DNA of 23,487 bases from SOIA01 sp964348015 (GTDB taxonomy: Bacteria; Acidobacteriota; Aminicenantia; Aminicenantales; Aminicenantaceae): contig CAYGBC010000005.1 in assembly GCA_964348015.1 (NCBI GenBank), positions 1-23,487 on the forward strand, read 5' to 3'. Every line of letters begins with the position of its first letter. The first letter of the stretch is position 1. Below, piece by piece: positions 1-8,007 of the stretch. Below the pieces are notes generated by a model. The model had not been told where the DNA came from and did not search any database. It saw only the letters and a list, made by a program, of their open reading frames with translations. The position numbers and the translations under genes are program-made.

Positions 1-1
1 A

Positions 2-1156
2 GTTTGGATAGTAAAATCGATACTTCTTATAATCATAATAGCTTTGATGACAGCAGCAGGATCAGAGCTTTATAAGCATCGGCACTTCAGGATGCCCGTA
101 GTGGCTGGACCTGGAGTAACTGAAGTTGTGAAGTTGAGTGATTTTGCTGGTGGCTTGAAAGAGACCATAGCTGACACAAACGTATTTTTCCTGGAAGGGG
201 AAGAGGAAGGCGGGAAGCTACTCATCATAGCTAATACTCATTCCAACGAGCCAGCAGCGATACTGACTGCCCTTATATTTATAGAAAACGCCGTGGTCGA
301 TAAGGGAACACTCATTATAATCCCCGAGTTCAATAACAGCGCTGGACGTAACACAAGACCTGGAGACGGCTACCCCCTTTACTACGAGATCTCCACGGAT
401 TGGGGCAGCAAAAAATTTAGGATGGGTAACCGTGATGCTTCCCCTCTAGATCAGTGGCCAGACCCAGATGTTTATGTTCATTATCCTGATAAACAGTTGC
501 TGTCTTTTCTTGACGTAAGGAACACAAACAGAACATGGCCTGGCAGGGCCAATGGGCCTCTTATGGAGCGGGTCACATACGGAGCGATGCAGATCATGAG
601 GGAGAAGAAAGTGGATATTGCCATCGATATCCATGGGGCTGAAACAATGTTCCCAGTCACGAACTGTATCGTGGCCCCTGAAAAGTCTATCAGAATAGCA
701 ACTATGACCTCTCTTACTGTTAAAGCCAGAGAAAAGTTTGATAACCATGTTGAGCCGTCACCATCTGGATTCCGAGGGCTTTCCCACCGCGAGATCGGGG
801 ATCATTCGGATACTATGCCTTTTCTTCTGGAAGCTCCCCTCCCCTTCCTTGACCAGCCGACTGGCCCAAAAACTGTTGAATTACTTTTGGACGGCAAGGA
901 TCCTTTTTTGTTGAGCCTATCAAAGAAAAATAAACTGTTTGTTCCCTATGACGAGACGGGATGGCCGATGGAAAAAAGAGTCGGCCAGCACTGCTCCGTT
1001 GTCCTCGAGCTTATTCGGCAATTTTCGAGAAAATATCCGGCGAGATCGATCAAACTCCAGAATGTACCTCGCTATGCGGATGTGGTGAAGAACGGTGTCG
1101 GACACTATTACCATGACCCGAAGACAGCCGATAAGGACAGAATCCATCTCAATTGA
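2..1156 (+). CDS. Succinylglutamate desuccinylase/aspartoacylase-like M14 zinc hydrolase, 5'-partial
   Basis: Predicted zinc-dependent hydrolase of the AstE/aspartoacylase branch of M14, probably acting on an amide or peptide bond in the periplasm. Numbering from the in-frame TTG at 44, the first zinc motif is NTHSNEP (H66, E69), the substrate-binding NRxxPG-like motif is NTNRTWPG (R163), the third zinc ligand is H197 in DIHGAE, and a likely catalytic Glu is E263 in FLLEAP. The reading frame stays open to the left edge, and the upstream codons encode VWIVKSILLIIIIALMTAAG, a hydrophobic signal-peptide core. The TTG is therefore inside the signal peptide and the true start lies outside the window. 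All catalytic motifs are present. The substrate cannot be told from sequence. The gene ends with TGA, and 236 bp separate it from the next gene. Confidence 0.8.
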   Translation, partial: VWIVKSILLIIIIALMTAAGSELYKHRHFRMPVVAGPGVTEVVKLSDFAGGLKETIADTNVFFLEGEEEGGKLLIIANTHSNEPAAILTALIFIENAVVDKGTLIIIPEFNNSAGRNTRPGDGYPLYYEISTDWGSKKFRMGNRDASPLDQWPDPDVYVHYPDKQLLSFLDVRNTNRTWPGRANGPLMERVTYGAMQIMREKKVDIAIDIHGAETMFPVTNCIVAPEKSIRIATMTSLTVKAREKFDNHVEPSPSGFRGLSHREIGDHSDTMPFLLEAPLPFLDQPTGPKTVELLLDGKDPFLLSLSKKNKLFVPYDETGWPMEKRVGQHCSVVLELIRQFSRKYPARSIKLQNVPRYADVVKNGVGHYYHDPKTADKDRIHLN

Positions 1157-1307
1157 TATCAGTTTGATTTTAATAAAGGAAACGTGTGTAACAAATCGGA
1201 TGCAAATTGGGATCATGCATTTTGGGAGCAGGCTCAATATTCTATATTCAGCCGCAAGGCCACATTTTTTTAAAAAAATTTTTATCTGCAGGAAAAAATC
1301 AAAAATT

Positions 1308-1346
1308 GAGACTTGACTCTAATTAAGGATAGGAATTTCAAGTCTC
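1308..1346. repeat. Inverted repeat, possible terminator or operator
   Basis: GAGACTTGA (1308-1316) and TCAAGTCTC (1338-1346) are perfect 9-bp inverted copies separated by 21 bases, followed by TTTCTTT. It lies between the first zinc hydrolase and the C69 dipeptidase. It could be a weak intrinsic terminator for the upstream gene or a binding site in the dipeptidase leader. The loop is long and the stem is not GC-rich, so termination is uncertain. Confidence 0.35.
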
Positions 1347-1392
1347 TTTCTTTACAATAGTATTCGCATCAGAAAATAAAAGGAGGACCGGA

Positions 1393-3198
1393 ATGAATGT
1401 GAAAAAGATCGTATTGGCTTTCTGCATTGCTTTTCTATTCTTTGCGTTTTCCCCGATAACGGTTCACACAGACACAGACTGTGAAAACTGCGAGACAGAT
1501 TTTCCGCGAGATGGCTGCACGGTCATCCTCGTCGGGAAGAAAGCGTCCACAGATGGGTCGACGATGACGACTCACACCGCCGACTGCAGCTTCTGCGACT
1601 GGACCTGGCGGTATGTGCCGCCTGCAGAACACGAGCCTGGGACAACACGAAAAATATATCGTACATCTCAATACAAAACCTGGCATCCGAGCGAAGGCCT
1701 CAAATGGGAAAAGATCAAAGAGGAATTCTCCGGTCTGGAGATCCCCCAGCCTTCCCGGACCTACGGCTATTTGCACGGAATGTTCGGATACATGAACGAA
1801 CATCAGGTAGCCCTCGCTGAATCCACCATCGGCTGCCGAGACAAAATGAAAAATCCGACTCCCTCTGCCAAGCTCGACCTGACAGCACTGACTATGCTCG
1901 CCATGGAAAGAAGCAAGACAGCGCGCGAGGCGATTAAAATCATGGGAGAGATCTCCGAAAAATACGGATACGGGTTTTATGATGACGGAGAGATGCTCGC
2001 TGTTTCAGACCCGGATGAGGTCTGGATCTTCGAGATCATGCCAGTCGGGCCCCTGTGGACCCCTAAAAGTGGGAAGCCCGGCGCTATCTGGTGCGCTCAG
2101 AGAGTCCCGGATGACCATGTCAGCGTATGTCCTAACCATTCCCGGATCGGAGAGATCGACCTCAATAATCCCGACTATTTTATGGCCTCTCCGAATGTTG
2201 TCTCCTATGCCGTGGAGCATGGATACTATGATCCGGACAGCGGAAAGCCTTTCAACTGGATGAAGGCCTATTCCCCGAATGAATATAGCGCATGGAGCAG
2301 TCAGGGAACCTGGGCTCGGCTCTGGAGCCTTTTTCACGTTATGGCGCCGTCCCTGGGATTAAAGGCAGACACGCCCAACATGGAGCTCCCCTTCTCAGTA
2401 AAGCCGGACAAAAAACTCTCGGTGCAGGACGTGATGAATCTCACGCGGTACAAATTCGAAGGGACACCGTTCGACCCGGTGAGAGGACTTCAAGGCGGGC
2501 CGTTCAAAAACCCGAATTACCTTCCCCGCCCTTTTAAGCTCGACGGCAAGACCTACAACACCGCTCGATTCGTGGGCGTCAACCGCGCCGAATACGTGAC
2601 AGTCACTCAGTGCCGAAAGTGGCTGCCAAATCCGGTCGGCGGAATTGTCTGGCTGGCTCTCGGTGCACAAGATACTTCCTGTTTTCTACCTCTTTATATC
2701 GGGATCAATGCCATCCCGGAATCATTCAAGATCGGAGATCACTTTGTGTTCGACCGAAACGCCGCCCGATGGGCATTCGATTACGTCGACTTCCACACTC
2801 AAGTTGCGTACTCTCACGCTATCCAAGACGTTCGGAAGGCGCAGGAAATATGGGAGGGAGACGCTGTCGCCAGAACTCCGACAATCGATGAATTCGCTGA
2901 AAAGCTCTACAAAAAGGATCCGGCCCTGCTCACAAACTTCCTGACGGACTACTGCATCAACAACGCAAATAGAGTTGTGGATGCCTGGTGGGAACTGGGC
3001 GACCAGATACTTGTCAAGTTCAACCACCTCTGGGTCTACAATACAGAAACAAGACGAAACAGCCGGCTGGAATTCCCAGAGTGGTGGCTCAGGGAACTCG
3101 TGAAATACGACAAGCTCATCGCGCAGGAAGATTTAGAAGAAAAAAAGCAGGAACAGCAAAAGTCTACAAAAACAAAGAGTAAGAAAAGGAAAAAATAA
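1393..3198 (+). CDS. Peptidase family C69 dipeptidase, exported
   Basis: C69 dipeptidases are N-terminal-nucleophile hydrolases that cleave small peptides after removal of the leader. Residues 1 to about 26 are a signal peptide (MNVKKIVLAF then a hydrophobic run to PITVHT). The expected nucleophile is C42 in GCTVILVGKKASTDGST, matching the family's C-T-x-x-x-x-G-K-x-A-S-x-D-G-S signature, so residues up to 41 would be a propeptide. QVALAEST at about 137-144 is another family-typical stretch. Extra cysteines occur as DCENC before and DCSFC after the nucleophile. The 601-residue length is normal for exported members. The C-terminus is a lysine-rich tail (KSTKTKSKKRKK), probably disordered. ATG 1393 is supported by AGGAGG at 1381-1386. 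The gene appears to be its own transcription unit. Confidence 0.85.
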   Translation: MNVKKIVLAFCIAFLFFAFSPITVHTDTDCENCETDFPRDGCTVILVGKKASTDGSTMTTHTADCSFCDWTWRYVPPAEHEPGTTRKIYRTSQYKTWHPSEGLKWEKIKEEFSGLEIPQPSRTYGYLHGMFGYMNEHQVALAESTIGCRDKMKNPTPSAKLDLTALTMLAMERSKTAREAIKIMGEISEKYGYGFYDDGEMLAVSDPDEVWIFEIMPVGPLWTPKSGKPGAIWCAQRVPDDHVSVCPNHSRIGEIDLNNPDYFMASPNVVSYAVEHGYYDPDSGKPFNWMKAYSPNEYSAWSSQGTWARLWSLFHVMAPSLGLKADTPNMELPFSVKPDKKLSVQDVMNLTRYKFEGTPFDPVRGLQGGPFKNPNYLPRPFKLDGKTYNTARFVGVNRAEYVTVTQCRKWLPNPVGGIVWLALGAQDTSCFLPLYIGINAIPESFKIGDHFVFDRNAARWAFDYVDFHTQVAYSHAIQDVRKAQEIWEGDAVARTPTIDEFAEKLYKKDPALLTNFLTDYCINNANRVVDAWWELGDQILVKFNHLWVYNTETRRNSRLEFPEWWLRELVKYDKLIAQEDLEEKKQEQQKSTKTKSKKRKK

Positions 3199-3201
3199 AA
3201 C

Positions 3202-3285
3202 TGTCATTGCGAGCAAAGCGCGGCAATCTCATAAGAAGAAGGAGAAGATTGTGGTGTCATTGCGAGCAAAGCGTGGCAATCTCAT
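3202..3285 (+). repeat. Family A REP-like repeats, two direct copies
   Basis: Two copies of a 31-bp unit start at 3202 and 3255. Each begins TGTCATTGCGAGC and ends GGCAATCTCAT, and the two differ at one base (GCGCGG versus GCGTGG). ATTGC and GCAAT inside each unit are complementary, so each could form a small hairpin. The first copy begins 3 bases after the C69 stop codon. Together with the inverted pair at 4103-4186 they bracket the DUF6305-like gene. Confidence 0.85.
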
Positions 3286-3334
3286 GAGAAGGAATACGTT
3301 CACTTTATTCATGTTTTGAGATACCGATTTTAAT

Positions 3335-3346
3335 CTCACAATGACA
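3335..3346 (-). repeat. Family A half-repeat
   Basis: CTCACAATGACA matches the reverse complement of the left end of the family A unit (CTCGCAATGACA) with one mismatch. It could pair with the start of the forward copies at 3202 or 3255 in a transcript. It may be a decayed copy. Confidence 0.4.
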
Positions 3347-3400
3347 TAATAGTTATAAGAAAGTGTATTCATTCATTCTGATAAAGGAGATGATGAGCAA

Positions 3401-4066
3401 ATGAATAAACACAAAATATTTTGCGCGGCTCTGATATTCTTGCTCGGGATAATACTCATTCTTCCTGCATCCGGGATTGCCCAAACAGAACCCCCTAAGG
3501 CCAGGCTGCCTGTTCTCACGACATCTGCCGGCCAGAGCAATGATGTGGTCACCATGAACATCATCCTCGAAGAAGTAGGAATCAAATACGACTATTGCGA
3601 TGTGCCGACGGTTGAGCTGATCGATGCGGGTGTAGGCCTGGCCGATAAGGAATCCGGCCCCGGCTTTCATGCTGAAGTGTACACCGACCTGGATCAATTC
3701 CCGAAAGGAACGCCGTATAAAACCGTGATCGTGGCCATCGGCGCCAGTTTGAAAGGCATGGGAGCCTCGGGCCTCACTGTCGGCGCCGAAGAAAGCCGCC
3801 TGAAAAAGATCATCGATCACTGCAAGAAAAAGGGAATCTTTATCATCGCCACCCATGTAAGCGGCGCTTCCACACGAGGCGCTCCCGGAAGCGATAACGA
3901 GAAAATGATCGATGCGGTCGCTCCGTTTGCAGACTATCTCGTAGTCACCGCTGAAAGCAACACGGATGGACGCTTCACCAGCATCGCCAAAGACAAAGGA
4001 ATTCCCCTCACCCAGGTAGAATACGCTCTGGACCTCGTTGACATCTTCAAGCAGGTTTTTAAATAA
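3401..4066 (+). CDS. DUF6305-like exported protein of unknown function
   Basis: A 221-residue protein with a signal peptide (about residues 1-27, cut near GIAQ). The body resembles the DUF6305 family as I remember it: LPVLTTSAGQSNDV at 36-49, a short alpha/beta fold with KTVIVAIGASLKGMGASG at 107-124, KKGIFIIATHVSGASTRG at 143-160, a conserved SDNEKMIDAVAPFADYLVV at 164-182, and SNTDGRFTSIAKDKGIPLT at 186-204. These look like a Rossmann-type sandwich with a ligand pocket. The biochemical role is not known to me. GGAG at 3386-3389 lies 11 bases before ATG 3401, a slightly long spacing. The gene stands alone, bracketed by mirror-image family A repeats. It could be a periplasmic binding component, but nothing here proves that. 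Confidence 0.65.
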   Translation: MNKHKIFCAALIFLLGIILILPASGIAQTEPPKARLPVLTTSAGQSNDVVTMNIILEEVGIKYDYCDVPTVELIDAGVGLADKESGPGFHAEVYTDLDQFPKGTPYKTVIVAIGASLKGMGASGLTVGAEESRLKKIIDHCKKKGIFIIATHVSGASTRGAPGSDNEKMIDAVAPFADYLVVTAESNTDGRFTSIAKDKGIPLTQVEYALDLVDIFKQVFK

Positions 4067-4102
4067 AATAGCAATAACGGCTTCAGAAAAACATGTTATC
4101 TT

Positions 4103-4186
4103 ATGAGATTGCCACGCAAGCTCGCAATGACACCTCAACACATCTCATCTTTCCTATGGGATTACCGCGCTTCGCCCGCAATAACA
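4103..4186 (-). repeat. Family A REP-like repeats, two inverted copies
   Basis: Copy one (4103-4132, 30 bp) reads ATGAGATTGCCACGC then AAGCTCGCAATGACA, and is identical to the copies at 16641 and 16676. Copy two (4156-4186) is diverged (ATGGGATTACCGCGC...). Orientation is opposite to the pair at 3202-3285, and the start-to-start spacing is the same (53 bp). The pair begins 37 bases after the DUF6305-like stop codon. Confidence 0.85.
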
Positions 4187-4199
4187 TCTCAGCAAATCA

Positions 4200-4243
4200 G
4201 ATCCTGGCTTTAATAATTCTCAAAGTTATCAAAGCTTGATCCC
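4200..4243. repeat. Family B miniature palindromic element
   Basis: The right part, AAGTTATCAAAGCTTGATCCC (4223-4243, counted without the last base in the 20-base core), closely matches the right end of the 133-bp element at 20418-20550. The left part, GATCCTGGCTTTAATAATT (4200-4218), is its imperfect inverse, so the two ends are nearly back to back and could form one hairpin. It looks like a deletion-derived or decayed form of the same element. Confidence 0.55.
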
Positions 4244-4304
4244 GCCGGGGAACCTTTAGGCACTCAATTCCGTCTATATCTAGAAAGTGAAGTCTAAAAA
4301 CATA

Positions 4305-4310
4305 AGGAGG
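4305..4310 (+). promoter_or_regulatory. Ribosome binding site that fixes the start at ATG 4318
   Basis: AGGAGG ends 7 bases before ATG 4318. The in-frame TTG at 4312 is only one base from the site and is too close, so ATG 4318 is the start. Confidence 0.75.
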
Positions 4311-4317
4311 TTTGAAA

Positions 4318-5079
4318 ATGAAGTTTAAGATTATCTTCCTGGCTGTTTTCTTCCTCTGCGCCACTTCTCTTTTCGCGTATGAGGAAGTCAAGGAATTGAG
4401 TTTATCCGCGCAGGGGATTGAACAACTCGAAATCGATTGCGGGTCCGGCTATCTCAAAGTGTACGGTCAAGATGGGTTGAAAGAAATGAGAGTGAAAGCA
4501 GAAATCATACTCGAGGGAAAAAGTGAGAAAAATGCAAAAGAATTCCTTCAGAAATACCTTAAGCTGTCTCTGAAGAAAAGGGGAAGCCGAGCAGTCCTGA
4601 CCAGCGGTTTTGAAAGTTACCGCTCTCTGTTTTCCTTCGGAAGCAAGGCCATTAATCTCACCGTACACATGCCCAAAGACATGAGCCTTGATGTGGATGA
4701 TGGCTCTGGCTCCATTATCGTCAACGACATTGCAGGAGACGTGAAAGTGGATGACGGCTCCGGCAGTATGGAAATCATGAACATCCAAGGGAACCTGGAA
4801 GTGGATGACGGCTCTGGCGAGATCGACGTAGAAGAAATTAACGGAAATCTCTCCATAGATGACGGATCTGGGGAAATCTCGGTCGAAGGAGTTTCAGGCG
4901 ATGTCTCTGTCGATGACGGCTCTGGTTCGATGACCATCCGGAACATCGGGGGTAGCGTGACTGTGCGTGACGGCTCCGGCTCCATAACTATCGATGGAGT
5001 CGAAAAAGACGTTTACATCCCGAGTGCCGGGAGCGGAAGTGTTAGAGTCAACAACGTCAAAGGAAAAGTGAAATATTAA
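4318..5079 (+). CDS. DUF4097-type beta-repeat exported protein with 18-residue DDGSGS repeats
   Basis: A 253-residue protein with a signal peptide of about 20 residues (MKFKIIFLAVFFLCATSLFA). Residues 30-120 form a mixed beta region of the type that precedes DUF4097 repeats. From residue 126 there are seven consecutive repeats, six of exactly 18 residues, with the core V-D-D-G-S-G-(S/E)-(I/M) at 126, 144, 162, 180, 198 and 216, and a diverged last one near 235. The spacing and G-S-G turns suggest a right-handed beta-helix or solenoid with stacked Asp/Gly/Ser turns. DUF4097 proteins are commonly exported and often tied to envelope stress or adhesion, but function is unproven. The stacked acidic turns might bind Ca2+ (inference). 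The gene converges on the rhamnosidase gene, 23 bp away. Confidence 0.8.
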   Translation: MKFKIIFLAVFFLCATSLFAYEEVKELSLSAQGIEQLEIDCGSGYLKVYGQDGLKEMRVKAEIILEGKSEKNAKEFLQKYLKLSLKKRGSRAVLTSGFESYRSLFSFGSKAINLTVHMPKDMSLDVDDGSGSIIVNDIAGDVKVDDGSGSMEIMNIQGNLEVDDGSGEIDVEEINGNLSIDDGSGEISVEGVSGDVSVDDGSGSMTIRNIGGSVTVRDGSGSITIDGVEKDVYIPSAGSGSVRVNNVKGKVKY

Positions 5080-5090
5080 CAAAGTGTAAG

Positions 5091-5103
5091 AACAGAGTCT
5101 GTT
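5091..5103. terminator. Short palindrome between convergent genes
   Basis: AACAG-AGT-CTGTT forms a 5-bp hairpin between the DUF4097-type gene and the convergent rhamnosidase gene, followed on the + strand by a T-rich run (TATTCTTTAT). The stem is short, so it is at best a weak terminator. Confidence 0.25.
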
Positions 5104-7889
5104 TATTCTTTATAGCTCTGCTGTCCGGTCTCCCACATTGATCTAAAGATATAGCTTCCTGATTCAACTTCGAAAACCGCGGCTCCCATTTCCATCCGTA
5201 TGAATTTGACTCCCTCCGCATCTCTTGCCGGCTGGCCGCTTTCCGTAATTTGAGACAATTCCTCCGCTGGAACAAAAACGATGGCTAAAGTGTTGGCGGG
5301 AATAGTGATATTCAGGATGAGTTTTCCATTCTCGAGCTTCCAGCCGCTGACAATCTTTCCATGAATAGAATTGTACTCCGCGTTCACATATTTCAATCCT
5401 CCGCCCGGATACGGCCGAATTATCATCCGTTTATACGCGGGGATTTCCGGGTCAAGGTCGATGCCCGCCACGAAACGAAAGAGCCACTCCCCCACTGAGC
5501 CGAAGGCATAATGATTGAAAGAGTTCATTCCCGGGTTCTGAAAACCTTTTTCCTCTGTCCAGCCGTCCCATCTTTCCCAGATTGTCGTCGCTCCCTGTTG
5601 GATAGAATAACCCCACGAGGGAAAAGTTTCGTTCAGGAGAAGACGGTACGCCACATCCAGACATCCCATCTGAGAGAGTACTGGAAGCAGGTACCCGGCT
5701 CCGACAAATCCTGTGGAAAGATGCCAATCTCGCTGTTTAATGTCCTCCACCAGGTGTTCTGCGGATCTCGAGCGGAGGTCTTCGGGAATAAGATCCATGG
5801 CCAGAGCCAGGAGGTATCCTGTCTGTGTTTCTCCTTTTATTCGGCCATCCGCAAGGACAAACTCTCTCTGAAAAATCTCTTTTATATTCTGGAAAAGCTT
5901 CCCGTAATAAAGGACCTCGCTGCTGCTGCCGATAGCTTCTGCCATTTCAGACATGAGTTTAGCGTCATAAGCCCAGTAAGCTGTTGCCAGAAGGTCTTTG
6001 GGAGTATCGGCTTTTATCGAGAGCCAGTCCCCATAGTTATTGCCTGTCTTTTTTCTCCGGATTAAATCAGGATTGGCCTCCTTGAGAAAATCCATCCATT
6101 TCACCATGGCTTCCCAGTGTTCTGTGATGATCCGGGTGTCTCCGTATACTCTGTAGATGGTCCAGGGTACGATGATCCCCGCATCCCCCCAGGCCGGAGC
6201 GGATTCGAACCTCATCAAGACTTTATCACTCAGGCGAGGCGCAAAATCCGGAAAAGCCCCTTCTGGGGACTGAGCGTCCACAACATCTCTCATCCACTTG
6301 GTGAAAAAGGCAGCGGCGTCCATGTTGAAAGTCCCTGTCCGGATGTATATCTGAGCATCACCCATCCAGCCGAGCCGTTCGTCCCGCTGGGGGCAGTCTG
6401 TCGGAATACTGATATAATTCCCGCGCTGGCTCCATGTGAGGTTCTGGTAAAGCTGATTAACCATTGGAGAGGAACATTCGAAGCTTCCTGCAAGGGGTGC
6501 GGCGGAATGAATGGCACATCCTGTGACGGAATTTTTATCCGGAATGCCGGGATATCCGGTGACTTCGACATACTGGAACCCGTGGAAAGTGAAACGCGGC
6601 TCAAAAATCTCCTCTTCTCCACCTTTGAGAACATAGGTATCCGTTGCTTTGGCGTCGCGGAGATTGGTTGTGTAGATGGTTCCGTCAGGATTGAGGCGCT
6701 CGGCGTGGCGAAGGGTGACTTTTGTGCCTGTCTCTCCTCTCACTTTGAGTCTGACCCATCCGGCGATATTCTGTCCGAGGTCGAACACATACACTCCTTT
6801 TTTCGGTTCGGCTATCTCGACCGGTTCTATATGATGCATCACCTGGACAGGCTCCGAAGGCTGCGCCACAAGCTTGGCCTGAGGCTTCTTCACAATAATG
6901 ACTGGCTTCCAATCACTGTCATTAAATTCCACAGTGTCCCAACCGGGCATCTCTTTCCGTGCGTCGTAGTGCTCGCCCATCAAAAGATCAGAGCTGACGA
7001 TTGGTCCCTCCGAACACCGCCAGGTTTTATCCGTCGCAGCCATTTCAACTGTCCCGTCTTCATACTCCACTTCAAGCTGAAGGAGCAGGCTGTTCTGGAG
7101 ACCGTAATTCCCACGGAATTTTCGCCATCCCAGGTAACCGCTGTACCAGCCATCTCCGACCACAGCGCCAATGGCATTCTTGCCCTTCATCAGATTTTCG
7201 GTGACATCATACGTGCGGTACTGGATTCGCGTGTTGTAATCCGTCCATTCCGGCGCAAACACCTCCTTTCCAATCTGCTGGCCGTTGATATGAAGCCTGA
7301 AAATCCCCCGTGCAGTGATATGAACAAATGCCCTTTTCACAGTTTTATCCAGGTCAAATGTTTTCCGGAACCAGGGCGGAGGCGGCCCCGGTGCCAGTTT
7401 CTCTGGCTTCAGATACTGGGGATCCAATTCCATAGATAGCCATGAGCCTTGCCAATCCTCCTGACTCAGAAGCCCCATGGTCCAGAAGGCAGGCTCTCCT
7501 GAATCACTCACTTCACCATGTTTATTCCAGACAAACACCTTCCAAAAGCATTTCATCCGAGAACCAAGCGCTTTTCCTTGATAAGTGATCTGGTTTGTGC
7601 GGTCGCTGTTCACCTTCCCGCTGTCCCAAAGATCTCCGATGTCCCTCTCAAGATTCTCTTCGTTCGAGGAAACGATGATCCTGTAAGCGGTCTGCTTCTG
7701 GCCGCGTTCGGATGACTCCAGGATCCAGCTCAACCGGGGCTTCACCGCATCCATTCCGAGCGGATTCTTCAAATATTCACATCTCAAATGACTGATCTTC
7801 AAGCCCGAAATCTTCCCGTGATCTTCAAGAGAACAGGCTGAGCTAAGGACAAAAACAGCCAAAAACGCCGCCACTATCCATTTTTTCAT
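5103..7889 (-). CDS. GH78 alpha-L-rhamnosidase, lipoprotein
   Basis: Inverting GH78 enzyme that removes terminal alpha-L-rhamnose from polysaccharides or glycosides. The chosen start at 7889 gives 928 residues beginning MKKWIVAAFLAVFVLSSAC. LSSAC with C19 is a lipobox, so it is probably membrane-anchored in the periplasm or at the surface. GGGAGG lies 5 bases upstream of that ATG. The frame extends 20 codons further to 7949, but that extension would bury the signal peptide. Family landmarks are a beta-rich N-terminal half, FTFHGFQYVEVTG near 433-445, the signature DCPQRDERLGWMGDAQ at 498-513 (with E504 a likely catalytic-site residue), NNYGDWLS at 617-624, TIWERWDGW near 769-777, and NSFNHYAFGSVGEW near 789-802. 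Length is normal and no key motif is missing. It is third in the order permease, small membrane protein, rhamnosidase. Confidence 0.92.
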   Translation of the reverse strand: MKKWIVAAFLAVFVLSSACSLEDHGKISGLKISHLRCEYLKNPLGMDAVKPRLSWILESSERGQKQTAYRIIVSSNEENLERDIGDLWDSGKVNSDRTNQITYQGKALGSRMKCFWKVFVWNKHGEVSDSGEPAFWTMGLLSQEDWQGSWLSMELDPQYLKPEKLAPGPPPPWFRKTFDLDKTVKRAFVHITARGIFRLHINGQQIGKEVFAPEWTDYNTRIQYRTYDVTENLMKGKNAIGAVVGDGWYSGYLGWRKFRGNYGLQNSLLLQLEVEYEDGTVEMAATDKTWRCSEGPIVSSDLLMGEHYDARKEMPGWDTVEFNDSDWKPVIIVKKPQAKLVAQPSEPVQVMHHIEPVEIAEPKKGVYVFDLGQNIAGWVRLKVRGETGTKVTLRHAERLNPDGTIYTTNLRDAKATDTYVLKGGEEEIFEPRFTFHGFQYVEVTGYPGIPDKNSVTGCAIHSAAPLAGSFECSSPMVNQLYQNLTWSQRGNYISIPTDCPQRDERLGWMGDAQIYIRTGTFNMDAAAFFTKWMRDVVDAQSPEGAFPDFAPRLSDKVLMRFESAPAWGDAGIIVPWTIYRVYGDTRIITEHWEAMVKWMDFLKEANPDLIRRKKTGNNYGDWLSIKADTPKDLLATAYWAYDAKLMSEMAEAIGSSSEVLYYGKLFQNIKEIFQREFVLADGRIKGETQTGYLLALAMDLIPEDLRSRSAEHLVEDIKQRDWHLSTGFVGAGYLLPVLSQMGCLDVAYRLLLNETFPSWGYSIQQGATTIWERWDGWTEEKGFQNPGMNSFNHYAFGSVGEWLFRFVAGIDLDPEIPAYKRMIIRPYPGGGLKYVNAEYNSIHGKIVSGWKLENGKLILNITIPANTLAIVFVPAEELSQITESGQPARDAEGVKFIRMEMGAAVFEVESGSYIFRSMWETGQQSYKE

Positions 7890-7894
7890 TTTAA

Positions 7895-7900
7895 CCTCCC
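7895..7900 (-). promoter_or_regulatory. Ribosome binding site that fixes the rhamnosidase start at 7889
   Basis: On the minus strand GGGAGG lies 5 bases before ATG 7889. The signal peptide and lipobox begin right there, so this start is preferred over the ATG at 7949. Confidence 0.75.
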
Positions 7901-8007
7901 AATGAAAAAATCTGACTCCGCAAGAATCTATCCGAATTTCTCCCATCAAACGATAACTCTTTATTTTTCAACTTTTTATGACGCGTCTCTTCTTTAATAC
8001 AAGCCTC

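Noticed and set aside
44..1156. TTG 44 as true start of the first gene
   Set aside because: Upstream in-frame codons to the window edge form a signal-peptide core, and no ribosome binding site precedes the TTG.
1313..1358. Promoter for the C69 gene from TTGACT (1313) and TACAAT (1353)
   Set aside because: The boxes are 34 bases apart, which is incompatible with a sigma-70 promoter, and neither has a suitable partner nearby.
6117..7439. 440-codon open frame on the + strand
   Set aside because: It lies fully antisense to the GH78 rhamnosidase, whose motifs are continuous. The predicted protein has no recognisable domain, so it is a shadow frame.
7890..7949. Longer start of the rhamnosidase at 7949
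   Set aside because: It adds 20 polar residues before a clear lipoprotein signal peptide, whereas a good ribosome binding site precedes the ATG at 7889.
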